A stretch of DNA of 45,177 nt. Source: Halorhodospira abdelmalekii (GTDB lineage Bacteria; Pseudomonadota; Gammaproteobacteria; Nitrococcales; Halorhodospiraceae). The stretch spans positions 1 to 45,177 of the forward strand of contig NZ_NRRN01000027.1 of NCBI RefSeq assembly GCF_016583625.1, given 5' to 3'. Position 1 is the first letter of the stretch. Each line of letters begins with the position of its first letter. Positions 7,196 through 16,323 of the stretch are shown here, in pieces. The position numbers were made by a program, and so were the translations under genes. Under the pieces are notes generated by a model. That model was not told where the DNA came from, did no database searches, and worked only from the letters and a program-made list of their open reading frames with translations.

Positions 7196-9643
7196 ATGGC
7201 AATCAAGAAATCCCAGCTCTACAGTTCCCTCTGGCAGTCCTGCGACGAGCTGCGCGGCGGCATGGACGCCTCGCAGTACAAGGACTATGTGCTGACGCTG
7301 CTGTTCATGAAGTACGTCAGCGACAAGAAGGATTCGCTGATCGAAGTCCCCGAGGGCGGCAGCTTTGCCGACATGGTGGCGCTGAAGGGCGACAAGGAGA
7401 TCGGCGACAAGATCAACAAGATCATCGGCCGGCTGGCCGAGGCCAATGATCTGAAGGGCGTCATCGACCAGGCGGACTTCAACGATGAGACCAAACTCGG
7501 CTCCGGCAAGGATATGCAGGATCGGCTGTCTAAGCTAGTGGCCATCTTCGACCAGCTCGACCTGGGGGCCAACCGCGCCGACGGCGACGACCTGCTGGGT
7601 GACGCCTACGAATACCTGATGCGCCACTTCGCCACCGAGTCCGGCAAGAGCAAGGGCCAGTTCTATACCCCGGGAGAGGTCTCGCGGGTGATCGCGCAGG
7701 TGGTGGGCATCGGGCCGGACACCCGCCAGGACGAGACCCTGTATGACCCGACCTGCGGGTCCGGTTCGCTGCTGCTGCGCGCCGCCTACGAGGCCCCGCA
7801 GGGCCTGAGCATCTACGGCCAGGAGAACGACAACGCCACCTGGGCGCTGGCGAAGATGAACATGATTCTGCACGACTACCCGACGGCCGAGCTGTGGCGG
7901 GACAACACCCTCTCGCGCCCCTATTTCAAGGATGCCGATGGCGGCCTAAAAACCTTCGACTACGCCGTGGCCAACCCGCCGTTCTCCGCCAAGTCCTGGA
8001 CCAACGGCCTGGACCCGGCCAACGACGAGTTCGGCCGCTTCGAGTACGGCATCCCGCCGGCCAAGAACGGCGACTACGCCTTCCTGCTGCATCTGATCAA
8101 GTCGCTCAAGTCCACCGGCAAGGGCGCGATTATCCTGCCCCACGGCGTGCTCTTCCGCGGCCACAAGGAGGCCGACATCCGCCGCAACCTGGTCCAGCGC
8201 GGGCTGATCAAGGGCATTATCGGCCTGCCGGCCAACCTGTTCTACGGTACCGGCATCCCCGCCTGCATCCTGGTCATCGACAAGGAACACGCCGCCAACC
8301 GCGAGCATATCTTCATGATCGACGCCAGCCGCGAGTTCATGAAGGACGGCAACAAGAACCGCTTGCGCTCCCGCGACATCCACAAGATCGTCGACGTGTT
8401 CAACCACCAGCGCGAATTGTCCGGCTATGCCCGCCGCGTGCCGCTGGCCGAGATCGCCTCTGATGCCAACGGCTACAACCTCAACATCCCGCGCTACATC
8501 GACGCCGGTGAGGCGGAGGACCTGCACGACCTCTACGCCCACTTGAACGGCGGCATCCCCGAGCGCGATGTGGACGCGCTCGAGCCCTACTGGTCCGTGC
8601 TGCCCGGTCTGCGCGAGGCGCTGTTTCGCGATAACGGCCGGCCCGGCTACCTCGAGCCCCGGGTCGAAGCCCGCGAAGTCAAGGCCACCGTGCTGGGCCA
8701 CGCCGCCTTCACGGCCTTCGCCGAGCGCGTGTCCGGCGTCACCGACGACTGGCAGGCGGCCCATCGCCCAGACCTTTACACCCTGCAAACGGGCGACAAG
8801 CCGCGCGATGTGATCCACGGCCTGTCCGAGGACCTGCTGCAACGCTTCACCGACGTGCCCCTGCTGGACCGCTACGCCGTCTACCAGCGCCTGATGGACT
8901 ACTGGGCGGATGTCATGCAGGACGATGTCTACCTCATCGCCGCCGAGGGCTGGGTCGAAGCAGCCCGGCCCCGGGGCGTGATCGAGAACAAGGAACGCAA
9001 GATCAAGGAAGAACCCGACCTGACCGTCGGCAGCGGCAAGAAGGCAAAAAAATACAAGCTCGACCTGATCCCGCCTGCGCTGGTCATTGCCCGCTATTTC
9101 GCCGACGAACAGGCCCGGCTCGACACCCTGCAGGCCGACGCCGAGACTGCCAGCCGCGAGCTGGAGGAATTCATCGAGGAACAGGACGGCGAAGAAGACC
9201 TCTTGAGCGAGGTCAAGAACGACAAGGGCAAGGTCACCAAGACCGAAATCCCCAAGCGCCTCAAGGCCCTCAAGGGCGAGCCGGAAGCCGATGACGAAAT
9301 CGCCGCCCTCCAGCAGTGCAAGAAACTCATGGACAATGAGGCGGCCGCCAAGAAGGCCGTCAAGGACGCCCAGGCGGAACTCGAAAAGGCCGTGCTGGCC
9401 CGCTACGCCGAGCTCACCGAGGACGAGATCAAACAGCTCGCCGTGGACGACAAATGGCTGGCCGACATCCGCGCCGCCATCGAATCGGAAGTCGAGCGCA
9501 TCACCAACCAGCTCGCCGGCCGCGTGCGCGAGCTGGAAGAGCGTTACGCCGAGCCCCTGCCGGCCATCGAGCGCGAGGTGGAAGCACTGGCCGCCAAGGT
9601 TACCGGCCACCTGGAAAAGATGGGGGTGCGAGTCGATGGCTGA
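7196..9643 (+). CDS. hsdM: Type I restriction-modification DNA methyltransferase subunit
   Basis: HsdM carries the N6-adenine methyltransferase of a type I system; two copies join one HsdS, and two HsdR complete the nuclease. Seen: N-terminal HsdM helical domain (KKSQLYSSLWQSCDELRGG...), SAM-binding DPTCGSGSLLL (from D184), catalytic NPPF (260-263), and a long C-terminal charged coiled-coil region rich in Glu/Lys (about 600-790). At 815 aa it is longer than classical HsdM because of that extension. I chose ATG 7196 (MAIKKSQLY) over an upstream in-frame start at 7088, since the conserved domain begins there and the upstream stretch overlaps the attC site. It overlaps hsdS by 8 nt. Confidence 0.95.
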   Translation: MAIKKSQLYSSLWQSCDELRGGMDASQYKDYVLTLLFMKYVSDKKDSLIEVPEGGSFADMVALKGDKEIGDKINKIIGRLAEANDLKGVIDQADFNDETKLGSGKDMQDRLSKLVAIFDQLDLGANRADGDDLLGDAYEYLMRHFATESGKSKGQFYTPGEVSRVIAQVVGIGPDTRQDETLYDPTCGSGSLLLRAAYEAPQGLSIYGQENDNATWALAKMNMILHDYPTAELWRDNTLSRPYFKDADGGLKTFDYAVANPPFSAKSWTNGLDPANDEFGRFEYGIPPAKNGDYAFLLHLIKSLKSTGKGAIILPHGVLFRGHKEADIRRNLVQRGLIKGIIGLPANLFYGTGIPACILVIDKEHAANREHIFMIDASREFMKDGNKNRLRSRDIHKIVDVFNHQRELSGYARRVPLAEIASDANGYNLNIPRYIDAGEAEDLHDLYAHLNGGIPERDVDALEPYWSVLPGLREALFRDNGRPGYLEPRVEAREVKATVLGHAAFTAFAERVSGVTDDWQAAHRPDLYTLQTGDKPRDVIHGLSEDLLQRFTDVPLLDRYAVYQRLMDYWADVMQDDVYLIAAEGWVEAARPRGVIENKERKIKEEPDLTVGSGKKAKKYKLDLIPPALVIARYFADEQARLDTLQADAETASRELEEFIEEQDGEEDLLSEVKNDKGKVTKTEIPKRLKALKGEPEADDEIAALQQCKKLMDNEAAAKKAVKDAQAELEKAVLARYAELTEDEIKQLAVDDKWLADIRAAIESEVERITNQLAGRVRELEERYAEPLPAIEREVEALAAKVTGHLEKMGVRVDG

Positions 9644-10958
9644 GCGCAGCGAGGCGATAGAAGAGCAGGCCGTGCGGGATGCGTCGGCCGCCTACGCGGT
9701 GGAGCCCGAAATCGCCACTGCTGAGGACGTACCGCCCGGTTATAAGCGGACCGAGGTGGGGGTGATCCCGGAGGATTGGGAAACGGTCGCACTGGGAGAA
9801 GGCGTTTCTCTACTCTCTGGGCACCACGTAATGGCTAGTTTCTGTAACACCACAGGTCACGGCGTCCCCTATCTTACCGGGCCCGCTGACTTTCCAGATG
9901 GTTACATCCAGCAAACGAGGTTTACGACGAAGCCAACTACCATTTGTGAGGCTGGCGACCTGCTGCTTACCGTAAAGGGTTCTGGGGCAGGAACCCTCGT
10001 AAAATCAGACGCCGATTATTGCATTAGCCGTCAATTGATGGCGATACATGTGGAGAAGTGGGATCCAGACTTCACTTTCTACTCATTATTGGAAAATGCC
10101 TCGACGCTTTCCGATGCAGTCACTGGCCTGATTCCTGGCCTATCAAGGGGAGATGTACTCTCACAGGTACTACCAATACCGACTGAAGAGAAAGAGCAAC
10201 GCGCCATCGCCACCGCCCTGTCGGACGCGGACGCGCTGATCGAATCCCTCGACCGCCTGATCGCCAAAAAGCGCGCCATCAAACAGGCCGCCATGCAACA
10301 ACTCCTCACCGGCCAGATCCGACTGCCCGGCTTCACTGGCGAGTGGGAGACGACGCAGTTGGGTAACGTTGCCTCCTTTCATAAGGGAAGCGGTCTTTCC
10401 AAGGCGGACTTGCTGGTCGATGGGAGCAGTCCATGTATCCACTACGGAGAGCTATTCACGCAGTACGGCGAGAGGATTACCAGTGTAAACAGTCGAACAG
10501 ATCGCAAGGCCGCTTGCTTCAAGTCAATCGAAAACGACGTTCTTATGCCGACTTCGGATGTCACTCCCAACGGCTTGGCAACAGCAAGCTGCATTGCAGA
10601 ATCTAATGTCATTCTTGGAGGAGATATTCTCATCATTCGGCCGAATGGAGCCGAAATAGACGGAACATTTCTCGCCTACAAAATCCGAATGGATCACCGG
10701 CAGATAATGCAGCTCGTATCCGGAACGACCGTGTTTCATATATACGGTCGAGATATGGCCGAGTTTACATACAAGGCTCCAACGACCGAGGAACAACAAG
10801 CTATCGTTTCGGTCCTCTCCGACATGGACACCGAAATCGAGGCCCTGAAACCCCGCCGCGATAAGGCCTGCCAGATCAAGCAGGGCATGATGCAGCACCT
10901 CCTCACCGGGCGGGTGCGGTTGGTCGAAGAAGACAGGGAAGACGCTTCGCATGGCTGA
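9636..10958 (+). CDS. hsdS: Type I restriction-modification specificity subunit
   Basis: HsdS sets the bipartite DNA target of the methylase and nuclease. The 440 aa fall into two target-recognition domains, each ended by a conserved helical spacer. TRD1 begins at YKRTEVGVIPEDWE and ends with EEKEQRAIATALSDADALIESLDRLI...QLLTGQIRL. TRD2 begins at TGEWETTQLGNVASF and ends with EEQQAIVSVLSDMDTEIEAL...HLLTGRVRL. The two spacers are clear repeats of each other, giving the usual pseudo-symmetry. The ATG at 9636 overlaps the hsdM end. TRD sequences look different in codon use from the spacers, normal for domains swapped between strains. The target cannot be read from sequence. Confidence 0.94.
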   Translation: MAERSEAIEEQAVRDASAAYAVEPEIATAEDVPPGYKRTEVGVIPEDWETVALGEGVSLLSGHHVMASFCNTTGHGVPYLTGPADFPDGYIQQTRFTTKPTTICEAGDLLLTVKGSGAGTLVKSDADYCISRQLMAIHVEKWDPDFTFYSLLENASTLSDAVTGLIPGLSRGDVLSQVLPIPTEEKEQRAIATALSDADALIESLDRLIAKKRAIKQAAMQQLLTGQIRLPGFTGEWETTQLGNVASFHKGSGLSKADLLVDGSSPCIHYGELFTQYGERITSVNSRTDRKAACFKSIENDVLMPTSDVTPNGLATASCIAESNVILGGDILIIRPNGAEIDGTFLAYKIRMDHRQIMQLVSGTTVFHIYGRDMAEFTYKAPTTEEQQAIVSVLSDMDTEIEALKPRRDKACQIKQGMMQHLLTGRVRLVEEDREDASHG

Positions 10959-13536
10959 TGCAACGAAAACAATCCGAGAGTGGCTTCATAGTCAGCAAGA
11001 CTGGCTCCAGTACGCCACTGAGATTCTGCTCTCTGACGGAAGTGTGTCCGATGAGCGGCTTGATGAGTTAATCGCTTATCTCAAGACCCCTGAGGGTCAA
11101 GAAGTTACTGGCCATCGGAAGTTCGAGGGGCTTGCTGCCGATGCGTTCGCCGCTAGTGCGCTGCGACTTACTAAGATTGGCGATATACGAGGAATTGAGA
11201 ACCTCTCTCCCCGTCATCCGCTCAGCTTTGGCGAAGGGAATCTATGCGTTATCTATGGGCACAACGGCTCCGGCAAATCAGGGTATACGCGTATTCTGAA
11301 TAAAATTTGCGGGAAACCCCGGTCACCCGACCTCAAGCCCAATGTTTTTGATGCGACACCCGAAGAGCGTCTGTGCAAGATCGGTTATTCCATCAACCGG
11401 GAAGCCCGCGAGGTGGAATGGATCGCGAATGGTGCCCCGATAGACGACTTGCGTTCGGTCGATATATTCGACGCCGAGGCGGCTACTGCCTACCTTACCG
11501 AGGAGAAGGCAGCGACCTATACACCGCCTACAGTCGCGCTATTCGAGAAGCTGGCGAGCCTGTGCACTCGCATCCGAGAAAGCCTGCAAAGCCAGCAGAA
11601 CGGCCTGGTCAGTTCCCTGCCGCAATTGCCCGCTGACTATGCAGCCACACCAGCAGGCTCTACCTATCGCCGACTGCGGGCAGACCTCCCCGAGGCTGAG
11701 ATTGAGTCCTTGATTCAGTGGACGCCGGAAGATGAGAAGGCTTTGGAGCAACTGGGCGAGCGGCTGAAGGCGGAAGATCCTGCACGTCTTGCGCGGTCCA
11801 AACGAAGCATTAAGCAACAGATCGACCAACTGGCGTCGAGCCTGAAGGCAGCGGCGACGGCATTTGGAGCGGACGGTATTAGAAAAATTCGGTCGTTACG
11901 TACTGATGCAGAAAATAAAAGGCGCATTGCAAACGAGGCGGCAAAGGTGGAATCCGCCGAGCTGGAGGGTGTGGGAACGGATACCTGGCGGGCACTATGG
12001 GAAGCGGCACGAGCATATTCCCAAACCGCTTATCCCGGGCGCTCCTATCCCGTCACCGATGACGCTCGGTGCGTTTTATGTCACCAGACGCTCGATGAAC
12101 AGGCACAACAGCGATTGGAAGAGTTTGAGGGCTTTGTGCAGGGAAAATTGGAATCGGAAGCGAAGGCGGCAGAAGATGCCTATAAGCGGGCGCTGGACGC
12201 GCTGCCTACCGGGCTGACGGAGGAACAAGTCACGACAATACTCCAAGCCGCCGGATTGAACGAGAGTCCCCTGGCGATACAAATGACGGAGGCCTGGCGG
12301 CAAGTTGGCAGAGTGCGATCGGCGCTGCTTGGCCATGAAGCAGAGAACCCCTTTGGTCCGATGAATTGGCCAAAAGAACTCCTCGACGAATTGAGCAACC
12401 GAACCCAGGCACTAGAGCAGGAAGCAAGGCAATACGAGGAAGACGCGAAGCACTTTGATCGTGAACAGGCCCAAAAGGAAAAACTACAGCTTGAAGCGCG
12501 GAAATGGACATCGCAACAGGCTGACGCTATTCGCGCAGAGATTGACCGCCTTCGGCGTGTAGGCGAATTCGAACAATGGAAGCGCTTGGCCAATTCTCAA
12601 GGCATCTCCCTGAAGGCTGGTGATATTGCCGAGGAAATCATTACGCAAGGGTTCGTGGGCCGCTTCAACCGCGAACTAAAGGCGCTGGGAGCGTCGCGGA
12701 TTAAGGTTGAGCTCTACAAGACGCGGACAGATAGGGGGCGGGCGCTTCATAAGCTTCGGTTGAAGGGTGCCAGAACAGACCAGGCCGTCCCTGAATCGGT
12801 TCTGAGTGAAGGTGAGCGCCGAATTGTTGGGTTGGCGGCGCTTCTTGCAGATGTCGCTGAACAGCCGCAGCCGGCTCCCTTTGTCTTCGACGATCCAATC
12901 TCTTCGCTGGACCATGATTACGAATGGCATGTCGCCGTTCGGTTAGCTCAGTTGGCGCGGACTCGACAAGTGCTGGTATTCACACACCGGCTATCGCTAT
13001 ACGGCGCCATGGAAGATGCGGCGAGGAAGATTGGTGATGACTGGAAGCGCAAGAATTTGCACCAGCACTGCATCGAATCATTTTCCGGTACAGCGGGGCA
13101 TCCGGCAGACCAGGCAGTATGGAACGCGAATACCAAGAAGGCGAATAACATTCTATTGTCTCGTCTCGATGAGGCGAAGAAGGCCGGTGAAGCAAGCGGT
13201 GCGGAAGCGTATAGAGCGCTGGCCCAAGGGATTTGCAGCGATTTTCGAAAACTGCTTGAGCGGACGGTTGAAGACGACCTGTTGAATCAGGTTGTAAGGC
13301 GTCATCGTCGCAGCGTCACGACAGATAATCGGCTGGCACCTTTGCCACTGATTGACCAAGAAGATTGTCAGTTTATTGATGAACTGATGACCAAGTATTC
13401 CTGCTATGAGCACAGCCAATCTGAAGAGACGCCAATATTTATTCCGGACGAACCTGAGCTGCGGCAAGATGTTCAGGCATTGAAAGAGTGGCGTGAGCGA
13501 TTCAAGAACTGGACGCCCGAGGAGGCGAGCTCATGA
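10951..13536 (+). CDS. RloC-like ATPase with zinc-hook motif, possible anticodon nuclease
   Basis: This 861-aa SMC/Rad50-like protein is encoded inside the type I operon. Seen: Walker A GHNGSGKS (103-110), long coiled-coil arms, a Cys-x-x-Cys at 374/377 (CVLCHQ) between the arms as in a Rad50 zinc hook, an SEGERR signature near 616, Walker B FVFDDPISSLD near 645, and a C-terminal helical region with FRKLLER...RRHRR. RloC proteins combine such an ATPase with a C-terminal anticodon nuclease and are often linked to type I systems. The Arg/Glu/His cluster is compatible with that nuclease, but I cannot confirm the triad. The alternative is a generic AAA_13 ATPase of unknown effector. Its start overlaps hsdS by 8 nt and its stop overlaps the following start (ATGA). 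Confidence 0.75.
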   Translation: MADATKTIREWLHSQQDWLQYATEILLSDGSVSDERLDELIAYLKTPEGQEVTGHRKFEGLAADAFAASALRLTKIGDIRGIENLSPRHPLSFGEGNLCVIYGHNGSGKSGYTRILNKICGKPRSPDLKPNVFDATPEERLCKIGYSINREAREVEWIANGAPIDDLRSVDIFDAEAATAYLTEEKAATYTPPTVALFEKLASLCTRIRESLQSQQNGLVSSLPQLPADYAATPAGSTYRRLRADLPEAEIESLIQWTPEDEKALEQLGERLKAEDPARLARSKRSIKQQIDQLASSLKAAATAFGADGIRKIRSLRTDAENKRRIANEAAKVESAELEGVGTDTWRALWEAARAYSQTAYPGRSYPVTDDARCVLCHQTLDEQAQQRLEEFEGFVQGKLESEAKAAEDAYKRALDALPTGLTEEQVTTILQAAGLNESPLAIQMTEAWRQVGRVRSALLGHEAENPFGPMNWPKELLDELSNRTQALEQEARQYEEDAKHFDREQAQKEKLQLEARKWTSQQADAIRAEIDRLRRVGEFEQWKRLANSQGISLKAGDIAEEIITQGFVGRFNRELKALGASRIKVELYKTRTDRGRALHKLRLKGARTDQAVPESVLSEGERRIVGLAALLADVAEQPQPAPFVFDDPISSLDHDYEWHVAVRLAQLARTRQVLVFTHRLSLYGAMEDAARKIGDDWKRKNLHQHCIESFSGTAGHPADQAVWNANTKKANNILLSRLDEAKKAGEASGAEAYRALAQGICSDFRKLLERTVEDDLLNQVVRRHRRSVTTDNRLAPLPLIDQEDCQFIDELMTKYSCYEHSQSEETPIFIPDEPELRQDVQALKEWRERFKNWTPEEASS

Positions 13537-13691
13537 GCAACGTCGGCCAATGCAAGCGCTTCACCCAGCAGCAGGTGTTGCGCTTTTTCCGGAACGGGCT
13601 GGGATATCGCTACTTGGGAGACCGGAAGTACCGCAGCACCATTACGGAGACGCTTTACGAGACAAACTCAAAACGAGAGGCAGACGGGTGA
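13533..13691 (+). pseudogene. Relic of an hsdR N-terminus
   Basis: This 52-codon frame begins at the ATGA overlap with the preceding ATPase gene. Its first 34 residues (MSNVGQCKRFTQQQVLRFF..LGYRYLGD) align without gaps to the first residues of the intact HsdR at 16324 (MSGVGQRERHTQQQVLRLF..LGYRYLGD). After GDRKYR the similarity stops, and a TGA overlaps the GTG start of the zeta-like gene. DNA differences are many, so it is not a recent copy of the intact hsdR; it looks like the start of a different hsdR allele that was cut by insertion or replacement. It could still be translated as a short peptide. Confidence 0.7.
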
Positions 13692-14278
13692 GCGCTGCCA
13701 ACCGCAGCCCAACCTGCTGGATCATCGCCGGCCCAAACGGTGCGGGCAAAACGACGTTTGCGCTGGAATACCTGCCGAACGCGGTCGGTTGCCGGCAATT
13801 CGTTAATGCGGATCTGATTGCGGCGGGCATGGCGCCACTGGCGCCGGAAACCGAGCGGGTGGCGGCGGGGCGGATCTTTCTGAACGAGATCGAGCGCCAT
13901 GTCCGCGCCGACAGGGATTTCGGTTTCGAGACCACGCTGGCCGGGCGCGGGTACATCCGCCAGATCCATCGTTTGCGGAAGGCAGGATGGCGTGTGGAGC
14001 TGATCTACCTTGCGCTCCCCGACCCGGAAGCAGCCAGACAGCGGGTAGCGGAGCGCGTGGCTCATGGCGGACATGATATCCCGGAAGCGGATATTCAGCG
14101 GCGGTTCTATCGTGGTCTTCGCAATCTTTTCGATGTCTATATCGGCGAAACCGATCGAACCCGGTGTTTTTCGAACGAAGGCGAACTGCCCGATCTGGTC
14201 TTCGTTCAGGAAGAGGGACGCCGCGACGTCTATCGGCAAGATGTTCTCTCGGGGCTGCTTGGAATGGTTCGGAAATGA
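13688..14278 (+). CDS. Zeta-toxin-like P-loop kinase
   Basis: This 196-aa protein has the zeta toxin fold signature: WIIAGPNGAGKTTFA (Walker A near residues 13-20), FVNADLIA, an RxFLNEIERHV helix, FGFETTLAGRGY and the RVAERVAHGGHDIPEADIQRRFYRGLRN segment. Zeta toxins phosphorylate UDP-N-acetylglucosamine; members of this chromosomal, epsilon-less branch are less well characterised and may phosphorylate other small molecules. The GTG start at 13688 overlaps the stop of the hsdR relic, and an upstream in-frame start would overlap the ATPase gene. Its stop overlaps the next gene (ATGA), so the pair is translationally coupled. Confidence 0.82.
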   Translation: MSAANRSPTCWIIAGPNGAGKTTFALEYLPNAVGCRQFVNADLIAAGMAPLAPETERVAAGRIFLNEIERHVRADRDFGFETTLAGRGYIRQIHRLRKAGWRVELIYLALPDPEAARQRVAERVAHGGHDIPEADIQRRFYRGLRNLFDVYIGETDRTRCFSNEGELPDLVFVQEEGRRDVYRQDVLSGLLGMVRK

Positions 14279-14541
14279 ACAAGTTATCCAAAGACGATGA
14301 GTTGGCTCTAGCGGCGCTGCGCCGGGCGGTTGCCAACGCCCTGGAGCGCAAGCGCCTGCTGGGACAGTACGCCGTGGTCTGGCGCGATGGTCAGATGGTA
14401 CGCCTGTCCCCGGAACAGCTTGGTAGCCCGGGCGAGTATGCATCGGAAGTCTCCGTCTCGCCATCCGCGGTAGGCGACACGTACGAGCGAAAGGACCACG
14501 ACGGCAATCCTCGCGAGTCTAGTAAGGAAGGCGGGTCATGA
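14275..14541 (+). CDS. Small partner protein of the zeta-like kinase, possible antitoxin
   Basis: This 88-aa protein of unknown function has an N-terminal charged helix (LSKDDELALAALRRAVANALERKRLLGQ), a short strand pair around YAVVWRDGQMVRLSPEQL, and a hydrophilic tail. The ATG overlaps the kinase stop by 4 nt. Position and size suggest it is the antitoxin or a regulatory partner of the zeta-like kinase, but this rests on context only. It has no similarity that I recognise to the epsilon antitoxin. Confidence 0.75.
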   Translation: MNKLSKDDELALAALRRAVANALERKRLLGQYAVVWRDGQMVRLSPEQLGSPGEYASEVSVSPSAVGDTYERKDHDGNPRESSKEGGS

Positions 14542-14542
14542 A

Positions 14543-15190
14543 ATGACCGTTCCCTATCCAACACCAATACTAAGGTTGATCCACATTGACAACCTCGCCC
14601 TCTGCCTGGCGCGAGGCGGGCTGCATGCGCCGAACCATCAGCCCGGTGACGGCCTGGAGTATCGTGCCATTCACTGCCTGGCCGTACAGGCGTCAAGGCA
14701 TGACCGGGCGATCCCCTGCGGGCCGGGCGGGTCGATGCACGATTATGTGCCGTTCTACTTTGGCCCGCTGTCACCGATGATGCTGAACCTCAAAACCGGC
14801 CGGGTGGCCGGTTACGAGGAAGGTCAGGAGCCGCTGATCTATCTGATTTCGACCGCTCAGAAGGTTCAGGAAAGCGGGGCCGAATTCGTCTTTTCCGATG
14901 GCCATGGATTGGCGGCATTCACCGAGTGGTTCGATGATCTTGATTTCCTGGGACAAATTGATTGGCAGGTCGTAGCGGCACGCTATTGGGCGGATAGCGC
15001 AAACGATATGGACCGACAGCGCAAAAAGCAGGCGGAGTTCCTGGTGCATCGCTTCTGCCCCTGGGCGCTTATTGGGGAAATTATGGTACTGAATCAACGC
15101 ATGAAAGAGCGCGTCGAGGCGGTATTGACTGAATACCCGGCGACGCCGGACATCGCTGTTTCTGTACGCCCGGACTGGTACTATCATTAG
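14543..15190 (+). CDS. darT: DarT DNA ADP-ribosyltransferase toxin
   Basis: DarT attaches ADP-ribose from NAD+ to thymidine in single-stranded DNA in a sequence-dependent way, blocking replication; DarTG pairs defend against phages. Seen in 215 aa: the N-terminal RLIHIDNL box, VPFYFGPLSPMML, FVFSDGHGLAAFTEWFDD, and KKQAEFLVHRFCPW with the expected catalytic Glu at 165. All conserved blocks of the DUF4433 family are present in order, so the toxin appears intact. The antitoxin gene follows after 16 nt. It lies between the RloC-like ATPase and hsdR, which splits the restriction operon. Confidence 0.92.
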   Translation: MTVPYPTPILRLIHIDNLALCLARGGLHAPNHQPGDGLEYRAIHCLAVQASRHDRAIPCGPGGSMHDYVPFYFGPLSPMMLNLKTGRVAGYEEGQEPLIYLISTAQKVQESGAEFVFSDGHGLAAFTEWFDDLDFLGQIDWQVVAARYWADSANDMDRQRKKQAEFLVHRFCPWALIGEIMVLNQRMKERVEAVLTEYPATPDIAVSVRPDWYYH

Positions 15191-15206
15191 ATAGTGGGAG
15201 AGTACA

Positions 15207-16298
15207 ATGATCGAGCATACACAAGGTAACCTGCTCACCGCAGATGCGGAGGCGCTGGTCAACACGGTGAACTGCGTTGGCTACATGGGCAAAGGGATTG
15301 CCCTGCAGTTCAAGCAGGCGTTTCCGGAGAACTTCAAGGCGTATCAACGGGCGTGCAAGGCGGAAGCAGTGCAGCCCGGAAGGATGTTCGTATTCGAGAC
15401 CGGGAACCTGGTCAATCCCCGCTATATCATCAACTTTCCGACCAAGAATCATTGGCGGGGCAAGTCCCGCATGCAGGATATCGAGCAAGGCTTGCAGGAT
15501 CTCATCGCTGTCATCCGGAAGCTCAACATCCGCTCGGTCGCGATTCCGCCGCTGGGCAGCGGATTGGGGGGATTGGATTGGCAGGAAGTTAAACCACGAA
15601 TCGAGGCGGCATTCGCCGATCTTGCGGATGTTCATGTATTGCTCTATGAGCCCAAAGGGGCGCCCGAGGCGGCCCGTATGCCGGTACGGACCAGGCGCCC
15701 GCATTTGACGGTGGCGCGTGCCCTTTTCATCAGTTTGATGGATCGCTATGGGGCATTGGACTACCGTCGGACGCTACTGGAGACACAGAAACTTGCCTAC
15801 TTCCTGCAGGAGGCCGGGGAAGGATTAAGGCTACGTTACGAAAAAGGGCTTTACGGCCCTTACGCTCACAATCTGAACAAAGTGCTGGAGACTCTGGAAG
15901 GGCACTATACGCGCGGATTCGGTGATAGCCAGAAGCCCGATACTGAAATTGAATTGATGGACGGCGCAGTCGATGAGGCTGAACAAGTGCTGGCTGAATA
16001 CCATGACTCCCGGGAGCGCCTGGACCTGGTCACCGCCCTTATCGCAGGCTTCGAAACGCCTTACGGCATGGAATTGCTGTCGAGCGTGCATTGGGTTGCA
16101 ACGCATGATGAGCGGCCGATCAGTAATGCGGATGAAGCCGTGGAAGCGGTTCATGCCTGGAATGACCGAAAGCGGAGCATGTTCCAGCCGAAACACATCA
16201 GGGTCGCATGGCGGCATTTGGAGGACAGCGGTTGGCTGGGTTTGGATCAGACTGAATCGCGCGTGCCGGGTTCGGGGAGCGCCGGCCAGTCGAGTTAA
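15207..16298 (+). CDS. darG: DarG macrodomain antitoxin
   Basis: DarG removes the ADP-ribose that DarT adds and also binds DarT. Seen in 363 aa: an N-terminal macrodomain (about 1-150) with GNLLTADAEALVNTVNCVGYMGKGIA and PPLGSGLGGLDW, the ADP-ribose-binding loops, then a C-terminal domain (about 165-340) with RALFISLMDRYG and ETQKLAYFLQEAGE...KGLYGPYAHNLNKVLE, the typical DarT-binding part. Both domains are intact. A clear AGTGGGAGAG ribosome binding site precedes the ATG. The final residues are Ser/Gly-rich, and hsdR starts 26 nt later. Confidence 0.93.
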   Translation: MIEHTQGNLLTADAEALVNTVNCVGYMGKGIALQFKQAFPENFKAYQRACKAEAVQPGRMFVFETGNLVNPRYIINFPTKNHWRGKSRMQDIEQGLQDLIAVIRKLNIRSVAIPPLGSGLGGLDWQEVKPRIEAAFADLADVHVLLYEPKGAPEAARMPVRTRRPHLTVARALFISLMDRYGALDYRRTLLETQKLAYFLQEAGEGLRLRYEKGLYGPYAHNLNKVLETLEGHYTRGFGDSQKPDTEIELMDGAVDEAEQVLAEYHDSRERLDLVTALIAGFETPYGMELLSSVHWVATHDERPISNADEAVEAVHAWNDRKRSMFQPKHIRVAWRHLEDSGWLGLDQTESRVPGSGSAGQSS

Positions 16299-16323
16299 AC
16301 GAACAGTCAACGGGTTACTTGCC

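Noticed and set aside
7946-9610. Very long open frame (over 550 codons) on the minus strand opposite hsdM
   Set aside because: It is a mirror of the GC-rich codon pattern of hsdM; the composition is Leu/Gly/Val/His-rich without motifs, and hsdM on the plus strand is certain.
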